From positions 1 to 33,121 of the forward strand of contig NZ_SMCO01000030.1 of the NCBI RefSeq assembly GCF_004346685.1: DNA of 33,121 bases, written 5' to 3'. Below the pieces are notes generated by a model. The model had not been told where the DNA came from and did not search any database. It saw only the letters and a program-made list of their open reading frames with translations. The position numbers and the translations under genes are program-made. Within the stretch, counting starts at the first letter, position 1, and each line of letters starts with the position of its first letter. This document shows positions 8,367 to 16,001 of the stretch, one piece after another. Origin of the DNA: Sulfurirhabdus autotrophica. Its GTDB lineage: Bacteria > Pseudomonadota > Gammaproteobacteria > Burkholderiales > SMCO01.

Positions 8367-9728
8367 TTATTCCTCTACCAGATTATCTGCAACAAGTTCC
8401 AGCAAGCTTTGCATGGTCTTGTCCCAATGGAAGTGCGCCTGACAGTCATCAAAAGTCTGACGGCAGTTAGAGCAGCTGGTGGCTAAAATTTCTGCGCCGG
8501 TGTTGTCTACCTGTTTCATTTTGATTTGGAATGCCTGATACCGAATTGCATCAGCACGATGGATGGTGACCACCCCACCGCCACCGCCACAACACCAGTT
8601 CATGCCTTTGGTGTCTTCCATTTCCCGAAGTTCCACGCCCAGTCCGGCCAACACATCCCGTGGTGCCTGCGTGGCGCCACCGCGACGTGATACCTGGCAG
8701 GGGTCATGGAAGGTGAGTGATTTGTCTATTTTTTTGACCTTGATTTTGCCATTTTGAATGTTTCCGGCCAGAAACTCTGAAATATGCCTGACTTTGAAAG
8801 GCAAGGGTTTGCCATATATGTTGGCGCCATTCCAGCGCATTGCCCCGTATGCGTGTCCACACTCCGGCAGGATCAGCAGTTGTGCACCGCAGGCAATGGC
8901 AGCATTGATTAGCTTCATGCTCATGTCTTTTTGCCACTGACTATTGCCTGACAGCATGCCGAAGTTGGTGGCTTCATAGCCATCGGTTCGGAAAGTCCAG
9001 TTAAGCCCCATGTGATTAAGGACCTTGGCGGTGGCCACGATGGATTCCGGAAATTTCATGATTTCAATGGAAGACATGCTCACAAGGACATCAGCTTTTT
9101 CCTTGTCTACCGGGATAGTGACTTCGTGATCATCTGCCAGCCATTCGCAGCGGTCCTTGAATACATCGGCATTGGCACCCAGCGGGCTGCCTTCGCGTTC
9201 TGCCCGTTCGGCTACAGCCCATAATTCGTGGGGAACCAGTCCGGCCTGGAACATGCCATGTCGCGCCATGCCCACCAGCGAAGAGATGTCGATTGCCATG
9301 GGGCAGATCAGGGTGCAGCGACCGCACATGGTGCAAGAGTCATAAATCAGCTCTTGCCACTCTTCCAGTTCTTCCACCGTAACTTTGCGTTTGAGGTTGA
9401 GTGCGCGATAAAAGAATGCAAAGGGGCTGGCTTCTCTTTTGTACGCTTGCTTGAAAGGTTCCAGTTTCCATATGGGTGTGTATTTAGGATCTTTTGTGGC
9501 TTCGTAAAAATGGCAGGCATCGGCGCACATGCCGCAATGGATGCAAGATTCCATATACGTTGCGGCCACTGCGCCAAAGTCCCGCACGAAGTGTTTGAGT
9601 GCGGTTTGCACCCGCGCATCATCTGTCAGGTCACCTTGCTTGTCGTACCGGATTTCTGGTTTTTTAATAGAGAAACGTGGTTTATCGAGTTCCAGAGGAT
9701 GCTTGATATTCACGTCAGCATTGCTCAT
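8367..9728 (-). CDS. isp2: Isp2: HdrD/DsrK-like Fe-S protein of the hydrogenase
   Basis: 453-residue cytoplasmic-type electron carrier. Two [4Fe-4S] ferredoxin motifs are seen: C62, C65, C68, C72 (CIHCGMCADAC) and C132, C135, C138, C142 (CTMCGRCTLIC), the latter followed by P. The C-terminal half has two CCG-type cysteine-rich modules (PECGHAYG; later WCCGGGGG and CSNCRQTF), as in HdrD and DsrK, which hold a non-cubane Fe-S centre. By analogy with Isp2 it receives electrons from or through the cytochrome b-like Isp1. The start codon overlaps the isp1 stop by 4 bases (ATGA), implying coupled translation and matched amounts. Confidence 0.95.
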   Translation of the reverse strand: MSNADVNIKHPLELDKPRFSIKKPEIRYDKQGDLTDDARVQTALKHFVRDFGAVAATYMESCIHCGMCADACHFYEATKDPKYTPIWKLEPFKQAYKREASPFAFFYRALNLKRKVTVEELEEWQELIYDSCTMCGRCTLICPMAIDISSLVGMARHGMFQAGLVPHELWAVAERAEREGSPLGANADVFKDRCEWLADDHEVTIPVDKEKADVLVSMSSIEIMKFPESIVATAKVLNHMGLNWTFRTDGYEATNFGMLSGNSQWQKDMSMKLINAAIACGAQLLILPECGHAYGAMRWNGANIYGKPLPFKVRHISEFLAGNIQNGKIKVKKIDKSLTFHDPCQVSRRGGATQAPRDVLAGLGVELREMEDTKGMNWCCGGGGGVVTIHRADAIRYQAFQIKMKQVDNTGAEILATSCSNCRQTFDDCQAHFHWDKTMQSLLELVADNLVEE

Positions 9729-10378
9729 AGTTGCGCTCCTTTACGCGCGAAAAGTGCGCCCGTTGTACCGCGAGATACAAAAACCAATGTGGCATGCATC
9801 AATTTGCCAAAGGGGAACCAGATGAAGAGCAGTTCTACAGACAGAATGTGAATAGCCAGCAGTGTTTCGTAGCGTGCTCCCAGATGTGCCGCAGCTAGCA
9901 GACCTGTGAATACGGGTGTAATAGTGACAAACCAGCTGAAGTAATCGTCGAAGTTGGAGATGAGCTTTAGAACCGGATTGACCAGTCGCCTCACCATCAC
10001 TGCAATCAGTGCGCCAATGGTCAGGGCACCGGCAAAATAAATCACGCTATTGGGTAAGTTGGGCCAGGAAATTCCGAAGACATCTTTTAAAAATAAAATA
10101 TGGGGCAAAAAGCCGAATACAACAATGGCCAGACCGATGTGGAACAAATAGCTGACTGTGACAGTAAATGCAGTACGAGAGGCGAATTCTTTGTGAGGCC
10201 AGGAACGTATCACTATCAGTTTCAACGCACCCATCCAGGTGGCAGTGCTGCGTGGCTCAGAAAAATCCGGTTTGCGTTTTTGCAGCAGGATACCTGTCAG
10301 CCGCCAAAGCATCCCGAAAATTAAAATGGCGAGAGACCAGTAAAGTGCGGGTCCGCGAGCAAATGAAAGTAAATCCAT
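9725..10378 (-). CDS. isp1: Isp1: NarI/DsrM-like membrane cytochrome b of the hydrogenase
   Basis: 217 residues with five hydrophobic helices near 11-32, 70-97, 111-131, 146-166 and 172-200. Histidines inside or next to helices (H80, H93, H165, H177, H195) are candidate haem b ligands, consistent with the NarI-like fold of Isp1/DsrM. Its expected role is to anchor HynSL and carry electrons from the small subunit across the membrane to Isp2 or the quinone pool. It begins 2 bases after the end of hynS and overlaps isp2 by 4 bases. Confidence 0.93.
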   Translation of the reverse strand: MDLLSFARGPALYWSLAILIFGMLWRLTGILLQKRKPDFSEPRSTATWMGALKLIVIRSWPHKEFASRTAFTVTVSYLFHIGLAIVVFGFLPHILFLKDVFGISWPNLPNSVIYFAGALTIGALIAVMVRRLVNPVLKLISNFDDYFSWFVTITPVFTGLLAAAHLGARYETLLAIHILSVELLFIWFPFGKLMHATLVFVSRGTTGALFARKGAQL

Positions 10379-10380
10379 GG

Positions 10381-11436
10381 CTATTTGCCTTCTGTAATTT
10401 TATCCTGTCTGCTGCGGGTAACCACTGCGGCAATTGCGCCAACTGCTACGCCACCAACTGCTGCTGCTGCGAGGGTTTCAGTGCTGTTCCAGGTGCTGGC
10501 AGAAAGAGGCTTGTAAAAGCTGCCTTTATCCCAGAAATCCGGTTCAGAGCAGCCCAGACACCCATGTCCTGACTGAATCGGGAAACTTGTGCCTTCGTTC
10601 CATTTTTCAGTGGCGCAGGCGTTATAGGTGGTTGGACCTTTACAACCCAGCTCATAAAGACACCAGCCATTGCGCGCGCCTTCATCATCAAACGTTTTGG
10701 CGAATTTTCCCTGATCATAGAATGGACGACGGTAGCATCGGTCATGAATGGTATTGCCATAGAATGCTTTGGGGCGGCCATGTTCATCCAGATCAGGAAT
10801 GCCGAAAGTCAGTACATGCGCCAAAACACCCGTAATAACTGTAGGAATAGGCGGGCAGCCTGAGACGTTGATGATGGGTTTGTCTTTGATAATGTTAGAT
10901 ACGGAAACCGCACCTGTTGGGTTTGGGTTGGCCTTGGGGATTCCGCCATAGGTTGCGCAAGTACCCACCGCCACAATTGCGGCAGCACCTTTTGCTGTTT
11001 CTTTCAGCATGTCCAGATTGCTTATTCCGGCGATGGTGGAGTAAACGCCGCCATGCAAGGTAGGGATAGAGCCATCTACGATTAAAATGTACTTGCCGTA
11101 ATTATCTTTCATCGCTTGTTCGCGAGCCGCTTCTGCTGCTGTACCGGATGCGGCTTGCAATGTGTGATGATAGTCGAGTGAAATGATGTCAAAGATCAAT
11201 CCTTCCAGCGTCGGGGAGTGCGAGCGGGTAAGGGATTCAGTACAACCGGTGCATTCCTGAAATGAAAGCCAGATGACCGACTGGCGTCTGGTTTTAGCGA
11301 GCGTTTCTGCCATTGCGTAAGCCGCCGATGGGGGCAGTGCCATCATGGATGCCATTGCAGTGCAGAACTTGAGGAAGGAGCGTCGGCTTATGCCACGTTT
11401 TGTAAGACTTACTCCCAGATTATCCTGAATCGACAT
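10381..11436 (-). CDS. hynS: [NiFe]-hydrogenase small subunit with Tat signal
   Basis: 351-residue Fe-S subunit. The Tat signal SRRSFLKF (18-25) precedes a hydrophobic stretch and a likely cleavage near AYA-MA (about 40-43), so the folded dimer is exported. C62 and C65 (ECTGCTES) start the proximal cluster; later VGTCATYGG and GCPPIPT continue it. HDRCYRR, NGWCLYELGCKGP, NACATEKW and GHGCLGCSEPDFWDKGSFY supply medial and distal cluster ligands in the usual order. A C-terminal hydrophobic helix (about 320-341) followed by basic residues would anchor it next to Isp1. A G-rich ribosome site (GGGGGGAACGT) precedes the ATG. The 73 bases separating it from the hupH-like gene could hold a second promoter (TATAAC-like element), which I cannot confirm. 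Confidence 0.97.
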   Translation of the reverse strand: MSIQDNLGVSLTKRGISRRSFLKFCTAMASMMALPPSAAYAMAETLAKTRRQSVIWLSFQECTGCTESLTRSHSPTLEGLIFDIISLDYHHTLQAASGTAAEAAREQAMKDNYGKYILIVDGSIPTLHGGVYSTIAGISNLDMLKETAKGAAAIVAVGTCATYGGIPKANPNPTGAVSVSNIIKDKPIINVSGCPPIPTVITGVLAHVLTFGIPDLDEHGRPKAFYGNTIHDRCYRRPFYDQGKFAKTFDDEGARNGWCLYELGCKGPTTYNACATEKWNEGTSFPIQSGHGCLGCSEPDFWDKGSFYKPLSASTWNSTETLAAAAVGGVAVGAIAAVVTRSRQDKITEGK

Positions 11437-11509
11437 ACGTTCCCCCCGCAGTAGAGACTCGTTTCTATTTGGTTATACTAGCTACATGATTACTTAAAGC
11501 GATCAATCT

Positions 11510-11941
11510 TTAATTATTGATTGCAGCAGCTTCCTGTAAATACGCTTTCAACCTTTCGCTCGATTCACTGACATCATCGGGATGGCTTTGCAGAATTTCA
11601 GGTACGAAGCCGACCTCAATCACATCCGCCATGATATCTCCTTCTACATTATAGTGAGTAATCCACCAGACGCCAGGGAACATGGTTTCCCGAACTTCGG
11701 TAGGCCCGATGGCATCGATGGTGGCGTGTACTTCGCCTTCAGCTAGCACTTCTCGCAGTAACTCGTAGTCGCCGGGGGTGAGGGGGATACCTTGTAAATC
11801 GATCGCGCCGCTTTCTCCCTTTTCGATCAGCTCATCCAGCATTTCAGCGAGTTCATATAGAATTGCTACTGCATTGCCGGACTGCCCGGTTTCTTGCGGT
11901 TCACTGACTATCTTGATGCCAATTTCATCCAGTTTGCTCAT
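11510..11941 (-). CDS. HupH-like hydrogenase expression/assembly protein
   Basis: 143 residues. The central part, with EGEVHATIDAIGPTEVRETM then FPGVWWITHYN, followed by DVIEVGFVPEIL, matches the HupH C-terminal domain found in HupH/HyaF-type accessory proteins, which help maturation of the hydrogenase small subunit. It is shorter than typical HupH (which has an extra N-terminal region), so it may be a HupH_C-only version. Its ATG directly abuts the hynD stop codon (TAAATG), so the two are co-translated. Placed between protease and small subunit, a chaperone role is likely; I do not assign a firm symbol. Confidence 0.85.
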   Translation of the reverse strand: MSKLDEIGIKIVSEPQETGQSGNAVAILYELAEMLDELIEKGESGAIDLQGIPLTPGDYELLREVLAEGEVHATIDAIGPTEVRETMFPGVWWITHYNVEGDIMADVIEVGFVPEILQSHPDDVSESSERLKAYLQEAAAINN

Positions 11942-12406
11942 TTATTGCCATTCTCCAATTAAATTGAGTGCCATATTGCATGCTTGCGGAATGGCTGCTG
12001 CTACCGCCGGGCTGGGCGCATCGCCCCAGTCTAACAGGTGAGGTTGAATACCGATTAATGCTCGTCTTACTGGTAAATGGCCAGCCAGATGAGCGACTGC
12101 CATCAAATCAAGCAGCCCGACTTCATGTACGCTGAACTTGCGATTCGCACCCAGAAAACGGTCCATATCCTCACCGATAAATGTCTGCACTGTACCCGGT
12201 GCACATTGTAAGTCAGCAGCATCGATTACTATAAGATTTTCTGCGTCTTCGATTGATCCGGCCAGAATGAAACTCAATGTGCCGCCGTCCATCAGTGTGA
12301 CATTATCGGGAAGATTACCCAAAGCCTGTAATTGAGAAATGACGTGAACGCCTACCCCCTCGTCGCTTAGTAATGTATTGCCAATACCCAGTACCAAAGT
12401 TGTCAT
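11942..12406 (-). CDS. hynD: Hydrogenase maturation endopeptidase
   Basis: 154-residue nickel-dependent protease of the HybD/HupD family. It removes the C-terminal tail of the large subunit after nickel insertion. The family start GIGNTLLSDEGVGVHV is intact. Metal-sensing residues are E16, D62 (VIDAADLQ) and H94 (SVHEVGLLD), matching E16, D62 and H93 of E. coli HybD. The C-terminal IGIQPHLLDWGDAPSPAV is also typical. The start overlaps the cytochrome gene by 4 bases (ATGA). The expected substrate is the 15-residue HynL tail encoded at the end of the operon. Confidence 0.95.
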   Translation of the reverse strand: MTTLVLGIGNTLLSDEGVGVHVISQLQALGNLPDNVTLMDGGTLSFILAGSIEDAENLIVIDAADLQCAPGTVQTFIGEDMDRFLGANRKFSVHEVGLLDLMAVAHLAGHLPVRRALIGIQPHLLDWGDAPSPAVAAAIPQACNMALNLIGEWQ

Positions 12407-12678
12407 TTTGTAGCGTTACTTTTGCGGATGGATGCAATGTACTCGAGCAGTGAGGCAATATTTCCATCTGTAAGCGTAAATCGATGCTGTTTAATGTTGC
12501 CCGTTTTTAAAGTGTTTTGAATCGCATCATTATCTGAAGTGAATTGAATCGGACCACTTGCATGGCATTGGGTACATCTTTCCTTAAAAATTTGCTGGCC
12601 TGAAGAGGATTCGGCGTGAGCAGATCCAAAGTACAGAAAAATGCAAACCGGCATTAACGTAAAACAGGTGCGACTCAT
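12403..12678 (-). CDS. Small periplasmic c-type cytochrome heading the hydrogenase operon
   Basis: 91 residues: a signal peptide ending near GSAHA, then a single haem site CTQCH in the mature domain. The C-terminal half (TLTDGNIASLLEYIASIR) is the usual last helix of small class I cytochromes. The mature part contains no methionine; where MPxF normally supplies the sixth ligand the sequence reads QHRF, so the haem may be bis-His or five-coordinate. It is translationally coupled to hynD. A natural role is electron acceptor or donor for the hydrogenase at the periplasmic side; this is inference. GAGAG serves as the ribosome site. Confidence 0.88.
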   Translation of the reverse strand: MSRTCFTLMPVCIFLYFGSAHAESSSGQQIFKERCTQCHASGPIQFTSDNDAIQNTLKTGNIKQHRFTLTDGNIASLLEYIASIRKSNATK

Positions 12679-12714
12679 GGCCCAGCTCTCAATTTTTATT
12701 GTTTTCTCAATTAG

Positions 12715-12742
12715 ATATTAGCAGTTCAATAGGTAATTTCAA
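12715..12742 (-). promoter_or_regulatory. Candidate sigma-70 promoter for the hydrogenase operon
   Basis: Read on the minus strand: TTGAAA (12742-12737), 16-base spacer, TAATAT (12720-12715). Transcription would begin about 30 bases before the cytochrome start codon. No sigma-54 site is visible on this strand, although many uptake hydrogenases use one. Predicted by eye only. Confidence 0.35.
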
Positions 12743-12884
12743 CCAACTAGAATGGTCGGGTATTCTTGGGTCGAGATGTGTTTTTTATTGATTAGCAGAG
12801 TGTGAATTCATTTTTTTCAGCAATATTTGAAAATTAAATAGCGTGAAGTTTAATCAGTCAGGTTTTTAAAAATAAATGTAAAAT

Positions 12885-12901
12885 CTGGCCCGATTTTTGC
12901 A
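12885..12901 (+). promoter_or_regulatory. Sigma-54 (RpoN) type -24/-12 promoter
   Basis: CTGGCCCGATTTTTGCA matches the YTGGCACG-N4-TTGCW consensus at all invariant positions: GG at 12887-12888 and GC at 12899-12900, exactly 10 bases apart; the only change in the core is CCC for CAC. The predicted start is near 12912. It points away from the hydrogenase, towards the GGDEF-EAL gene 412 bases downstream or a short RNA. No activator site was identified. Confidence 0.55.
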
Positions 12902-12911
12902 TTAACTTACC

Positions 12912-12990
12912 TCGTGGGGTAGAGCAACAATAAATGCAGGAAAGGGGGCGTTGCTCTAATACCTTAATATTTTACATTTTTTGACTTTTT
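12912..12990 (+). ncRNA. Possible small RNA or structured leader downstream of the sigma-54 site
   Basis: Starting at the predicted start there is a small hairpin (TACCTC with GGGGTA, 12908-12921), then a 9-bp exact stem, TAGAGCAAC (12920-12928) with GTTGCTCTA (12950-12958), around a 21-base loop rich in GGA and GGGG. T-rich sequence follows (TTTTTT at about 12977-12982 and 12986-12991). The second stem is AT-rich and 18 bases from the T-run, so termination here is uncertain. Either a short RNA or the first part of a long leader. Confidence 0.22.
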
Positions 12991-13007
12991 TGCTCATTTT
13001 TTGCTCA
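12986..13007 (+). repeat. 11-base tandem direct repeat
   Basis: TTTTTTGCTCA occurs twice head to tail (12986-12996 and 12997-13007). Two turns of helix apart it could place two protein subunits on the same face, or be slippage-derived. Confidence 0.5.
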
Positions 13008-13199
13008 GATGATATCTCGGCACAATTGTTAACTTTTTGACAGAAATGGGCACATTATTACTTTGAGTGCACAAGAATGGGGCGGCTTTTGCATTCCCTT
13101 TTAGTTTGATATTTGTGTCACCTGTTTTATGCAACAAGCTGTTTATTAATCATTTATCACCATATTAATCTTATTTGGAATTTTGGCTGTTTTTTGTCT

Positions 13200-13257
13200 G
13201 AGGCAGGTTTTTACGTATGCCTCGCACAACCGGGATTTCCGGCTGCCTTAAAAGGCA
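13200..13257 (+). promoter_or_regulatory. Three consecutive hairpins in the GGDEF-EAL leader
   Basis: GAGGCA (13200-13205) pairs with TGCCTC (13218-13223); CCGGG (13230-13234) with TCCGG (13238-13242); TGCCTT (13244-13249) with AAGGCA (13252-13257). They end 67 bases before the start codon. The arrangement suggests a structured leader, but it does not match the conserved core I know for c-di-GMP riboswitches. Confidence 0.25.
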
Positions 13258-13324
13258 CTGATATCTCAGGCAATGCATAACAACTTAAATAAGTAAAAAA
13301 ATAAGACATGTATATGGAGCGTAA

Positions 13325-15583
13325 ATGAGCATTCGTACACGGTTACTTTTTATCGTAATTTCCGCTTTTTTGTTAATTGGTATTGTAGGGGCAGTTTCCC
13401 TCAATCACCTTCAGAAGCTTTCTGAGCAATCTGCCATTGCAGATGCGACACACAGCGCTGAATCGTTATCAGCCTTAATTACCTATGAAGCGTATAAGGC
13501 AGGAGGGCTCAATTTCCTTGGGAAGCTTGAAAATCCCCTTTCGCGTGTAAACCAGGATGTGCTGCAGAATATGATCGACCATGTCTACGATCGCGGTCAT
13601 CGCAATTTGAAAGTTGTGGATAAGTCCAGCCGCATTATTGCCGATTCCGGGCATAGCAAAATCGGTAGCCTGGTTGACACACTTCCTGATCATGCAATTT
13701 CACAATTACTCAAAGATGGGCAGCCAAGATCTTTTGTGGAATATAGCCCAGTGTCACAAGAAGAAATACGACAGATTGTGGTTCCCGTGTATGGGAATGG
13801 ACAGCAAATTATTGGCGCAACCATTTTTGAATATACGTCTTTATATAAAGAAACAGAAAATTTGCTGCGGAAGTCTTTATGGGCCGTGGGCTTGGCTACG
13901 CTGATCGCTCTATCGCTGGCATTGATAAGCGGTATTCTGGTTGCTAACAGACTCACTAATGCCTTGCGGGATTTGCGGCGATCAGCGCTCATGATTGCGG
14001 CAGGGAAAAACACCAAACACATTGCGCCTGCTTCTTGTCGTGAAATTCAGGATCTTGTGCGTGTATTCAATCGCATGACCCGGAAACTGACGCAAGGTAA
14101 TGCCGATTTAAAGTATGAGGTAAGTGAACGCACAAAAGCTGAGGCAGCGCTGATTATTATTAACGGCGAGTTGGAACAGCGCGTTAATCAGCGTACCAGC
14201 GAACTGTTGGTGATCAATGATCAGATGAAAGGCGAACTTGAAGAGCGTGCGCGCATAGAAGCCAGACTGGAGTTACTGGCACAGTTCGACGGTCTTACCG
14301 GATTACCTAACCGGAATTTGTTTCAGGACAGATTGGCAAAATCTGTCCTGCATGCACGATGTCATGATTGCATGTCTGCACTGATGTTTATTGATCTTGA
14401 TCGTTTCAAAGAAATTAATGATTCTCTAGGCCATGCGGCTGGTGATATTGTGCTAAAAGAAGTGGGTAAGCGGTTACTTTCTGTTGTGAGGACTGTAGAC
14501 ACCGTTGCCAGGTTAAGTGGTGATGAATTTACTGTCATACTTGATCTTGTTCAGTATGCGAACGATGCCGCTGTTGTGGCCGAAAAAATACTGGCCACGC
14601 TTTCCCGGCCGATCAATGTGGATGGCAGGGAAATTTTTGTCACAGCCAGTATCGGTATAGCGGTTTTTCCGGTTGGGGATGGCACACATGATGATTTCCT
14701 CAGGTATGCAGATATTGCGTTGTACCAGGCTAAAGCAAATGGACGTAATACCTACCACGTATTTTCCACCGAGTTGAGCGAAGGACTTACTCGCCGTATG
14801 GAAATTTCAGAGCAGTTAAGGCGTGCGGTTGAGCGCAATGAATTTTCGTTGCATTACCAACCGATTGTGTCAGTTTCAACAAGAAAAATAACAGGGGTTG
14901 AAGCCTTGTTGCGGTGGAGCAATCATCTGATTGGAGAAGTGCCTCCGGAGGAATTCATACCGATAGCAGAAGAAATCGGCATCATTGAAAAAATTGGTGA
15001 GTGGGTGCTTGCTACCGCATGTAATGAATCAAAACTGTGGCGTGAGAGTGGTCACGACCCTATCCTGCTGTCCGTCAACTTGTCACCGAAGCAATTTCGA
15101 AATCTGGAACTGGCAGAAATTATTGCCAGCATTATGAAAAACGCTGGTTTTGATCCGGAGTGGCTTGAAATTGAAATTACCGAAAGCGCGTTGATGGACC
15201 GTTCAGAGGGAACGTTGCACAAATTGGAGGCTCAGGGCGTCAAAATTGCCATTGATGATTTTGGAACGGGTTATTCCAGTTTGAGCTATTTAAAGCGCTT
15301 CCCTGTTCATCGTTTGAAAATTGACCAGTCATTTATTCAGGATATTACCACCGATCCGGATGATGCCGCGATTGTGTCAGCGATGGTTGCCCTGGCAAAG
15401 TCATTAAGGCTCGCCGTTACTGCTGAAGGTGTTGAAACAACGGAACAACTTGGATACTTGCAATCCATACAATGCGATGATTTTCAGGGGTACTATTACA
15501 GCAAGTCACTTACTGCAGAGGATTTGCAGTCCATGTTGAGTAAACAGGTAATGAACCAAAACACTGCATTTCTGGTTGCATAA
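13325..15583 (+). CDS. Membrane GGDEF-EAL protein (c-di-GMP turnover)
   Basis: 752 residues. TM1 at 7-25, a periplasmic sensor region (26-185), TM2 at 186-207, HAMP (about 208-260), coiled coil (260-315), GGDEF domain (316-480) and EAL domain (495-740). The GGDEF signature is SGDEF (398-402), a tolerated variant, and an inhibitory I-site RxxD is present at R389-D392 with the standard 5-residue spacing. The EAL domain keeps its metal and catalytic residues: E526 (EALLRW), N585 (SVNLS), E618 (EITES), D644-D645 (DDFGTGYSSL), K665 (KIDQSF), E701 (AEGVET) and Q721. Both activities are therefore possible, with the phosphodiesterase clearly intact. GGAG precedes the ATG. It lies between hydrogenase structural and hyp genes, suggesting linked control. 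Confidence 0.95.
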   Translation: MSIRTRLLFIVISAFLLIGIVGAVSLNHLQKLSEQSAIADATHSAESLSALITYEAYKAGGLNFLGKLENPLSRVNQDVLQNMIDHVYDRGHRNLKVVDKSSRIIADSGHSKIGSLVDTLPDHAISQLLKDGQPRSFVEYSPVSQEEIRQIVVPVYGNGQQIIGATIFEYTSLYKETENLLRKSLWAVGLATLIALSLALISGILVANRLTNALRDLRRSALMIAAGKNTKHIAPASCREIQDLVRVFNRMTRKLTQGNADLKYEVSERTKAEAALIIINGELEQRVNQRTSELLVINDQMKGELEERARIEARLELLAQFDGLTGLPNRNLFQDRLAKSVLHARCHDCMSALMFIDLDRFKEINDSLGHAAGDIVLKEVGKRLLSVVRTVDTVARLSGDEFTVILDLVQYANDAAVVAEKILATLSRPINVDGREIFVTASIGIAVFPVGDGTHDDFLRYADIALYQAKANGRNTYHVFSTELSEGLTRRMEISEQLRRAVERNEFSLHYQPIVSVSTRKITGVEALLRWSNHLIGEVPPEEFIPIAEEIGIIEKIGEWVLATACNESKLWRESGHDPILLSVNLSPKQFRNLELAEIIASIMKNAGFDPEWLEIEITESALMDRSEGTLHKLEAQGVKIAIDDFGTGYSSLSYLKRFPVHRLKIDQSFIQDITTDPDDAAIVSAMVALAKSLRLAVTAEGVETTEQLGYLQSIQCDDFQGYYYSKSLTAEDLQSMLSKQVMNQNTAFLVA

Positions 15584-15669
15584 ACCTTCATCACCAGGTT
15601 AAAAGATAGTTCCCCTTTAAAGAGGAATATTATCCACAAAATGCCAGCTTTTTGCATCAATGTGAACCG

Positions 15670-15688
15670 CACAAGATAAAATCTTGTG
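15670..15688. repeat. 8-bp perfect hairpin between GGDEF-EAL gene and hypC
   Basis: CACAAGAT (15670-15677) and ATCTTGTG (15681-15688) around AAA. No T-run follows, so it is more likely an operator or a weak terminator. A TATACT -10-like element lies at 15722-15727, 32 bases before hypC, but no good -35 is spaced correctly. Confidence 0.4.
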
Positions 15689-15758
15689 TTGAATTCAACG
15701 TTGCCCCCTTCGATTTTCCACTATACTAATTACACAATCTTGTTCGGTAGAAAAACTG

Positions 15759-16001
15759 ATGTGTCTTGGAATTCCCATGCAAGTACTGGCAGTTGATGGC
15801 TTTATTGCGCGTTGCGGTGCCAAAGGCATTGAGCGCGATGTAAGCCTTTTTTTGATGCAGGATGAGCCTGTTCAATTGGGTGATTTTGTCATGGTCCACG
15901 TGGGATATGCTATTCAGAAAATGACTGAAGAACATGCCCGCTCCGCCTGGGAACTTTACGACGAAATGCTGGCTCTGGAGGGAGCAGTGCCTGGTGCATG
16001 A
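15759..16001 (+). CDS. hypC: Hydrogenase maturation chaperone HypC
   Basis: 80 residues beginning MCLGIPMQV; the N-terminal Cys2 is the residue that binds the Fe(CN)2CO intermediate with HypD and then the large-subunit precursor. The rest (GDFVMVHVGYAIQKMTEEHA) is typical of HypC/HybG. It is the first gene of the hypCABD cluster and overlaps hypA by 8 bases. Confidence 0.96.
   Translation: MCLGIPMQVLAVDGFIARCGAKGIERDVSLFLMQDEPVQLGDFVMVHVGYAIQKMTEEHARSAWELYDEMLALEGAVPGA

Larger units (their letters stand above)
12679..13324. other. 646-base divergent regulatory region
   Basis: Lies between the hydrogenase operon (minus) and the GGDEF-EAL gene (plus). It is AT-rich with no supported ORF. It contains a candidate minus-strand sigma-70 promoter, a plus-strand sigma-54-type site at 12885-12901, a 9-bp inverted repeat at 12920-12958, an 11-base tandem repeat at 12986-13007 and three consecutive short hairpins at 13200-13257. 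These are listed separately. Confidence 0.6.

Noticed and set aside
9228-9851. 207-residue plus-strand ORF opposite isp2/isp1
   Set aside because: It is antisense to two clearly real genes with conserved cysteines and histidines and has low-complexity, non-family translation.
12679-12900. Sigma-54 or FNR site for the hydrogenase operon on the minus strand
   Set aside because: I searched for TGGCAC-N5-TTGC and TTGAT-N4-ATCAA in the correct orientation and found no acceptable match.
13195-13275. c-di-GMP riboswitch before the GGDEF-EAL gene
   Set aside because: Stems are present but I cannot match the conserved core or tetraloop-receptor of the known class I or II riboswitches; kept only as an unclassified leader.
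15584-15640. Terminator of the GGDEF-EAL gene (TTCCCCTTTAAAGAGGAA)
   Set aside because: The near-palindrome has a mismatch, no loop room and no T-run, so it is not a convincing terminator.
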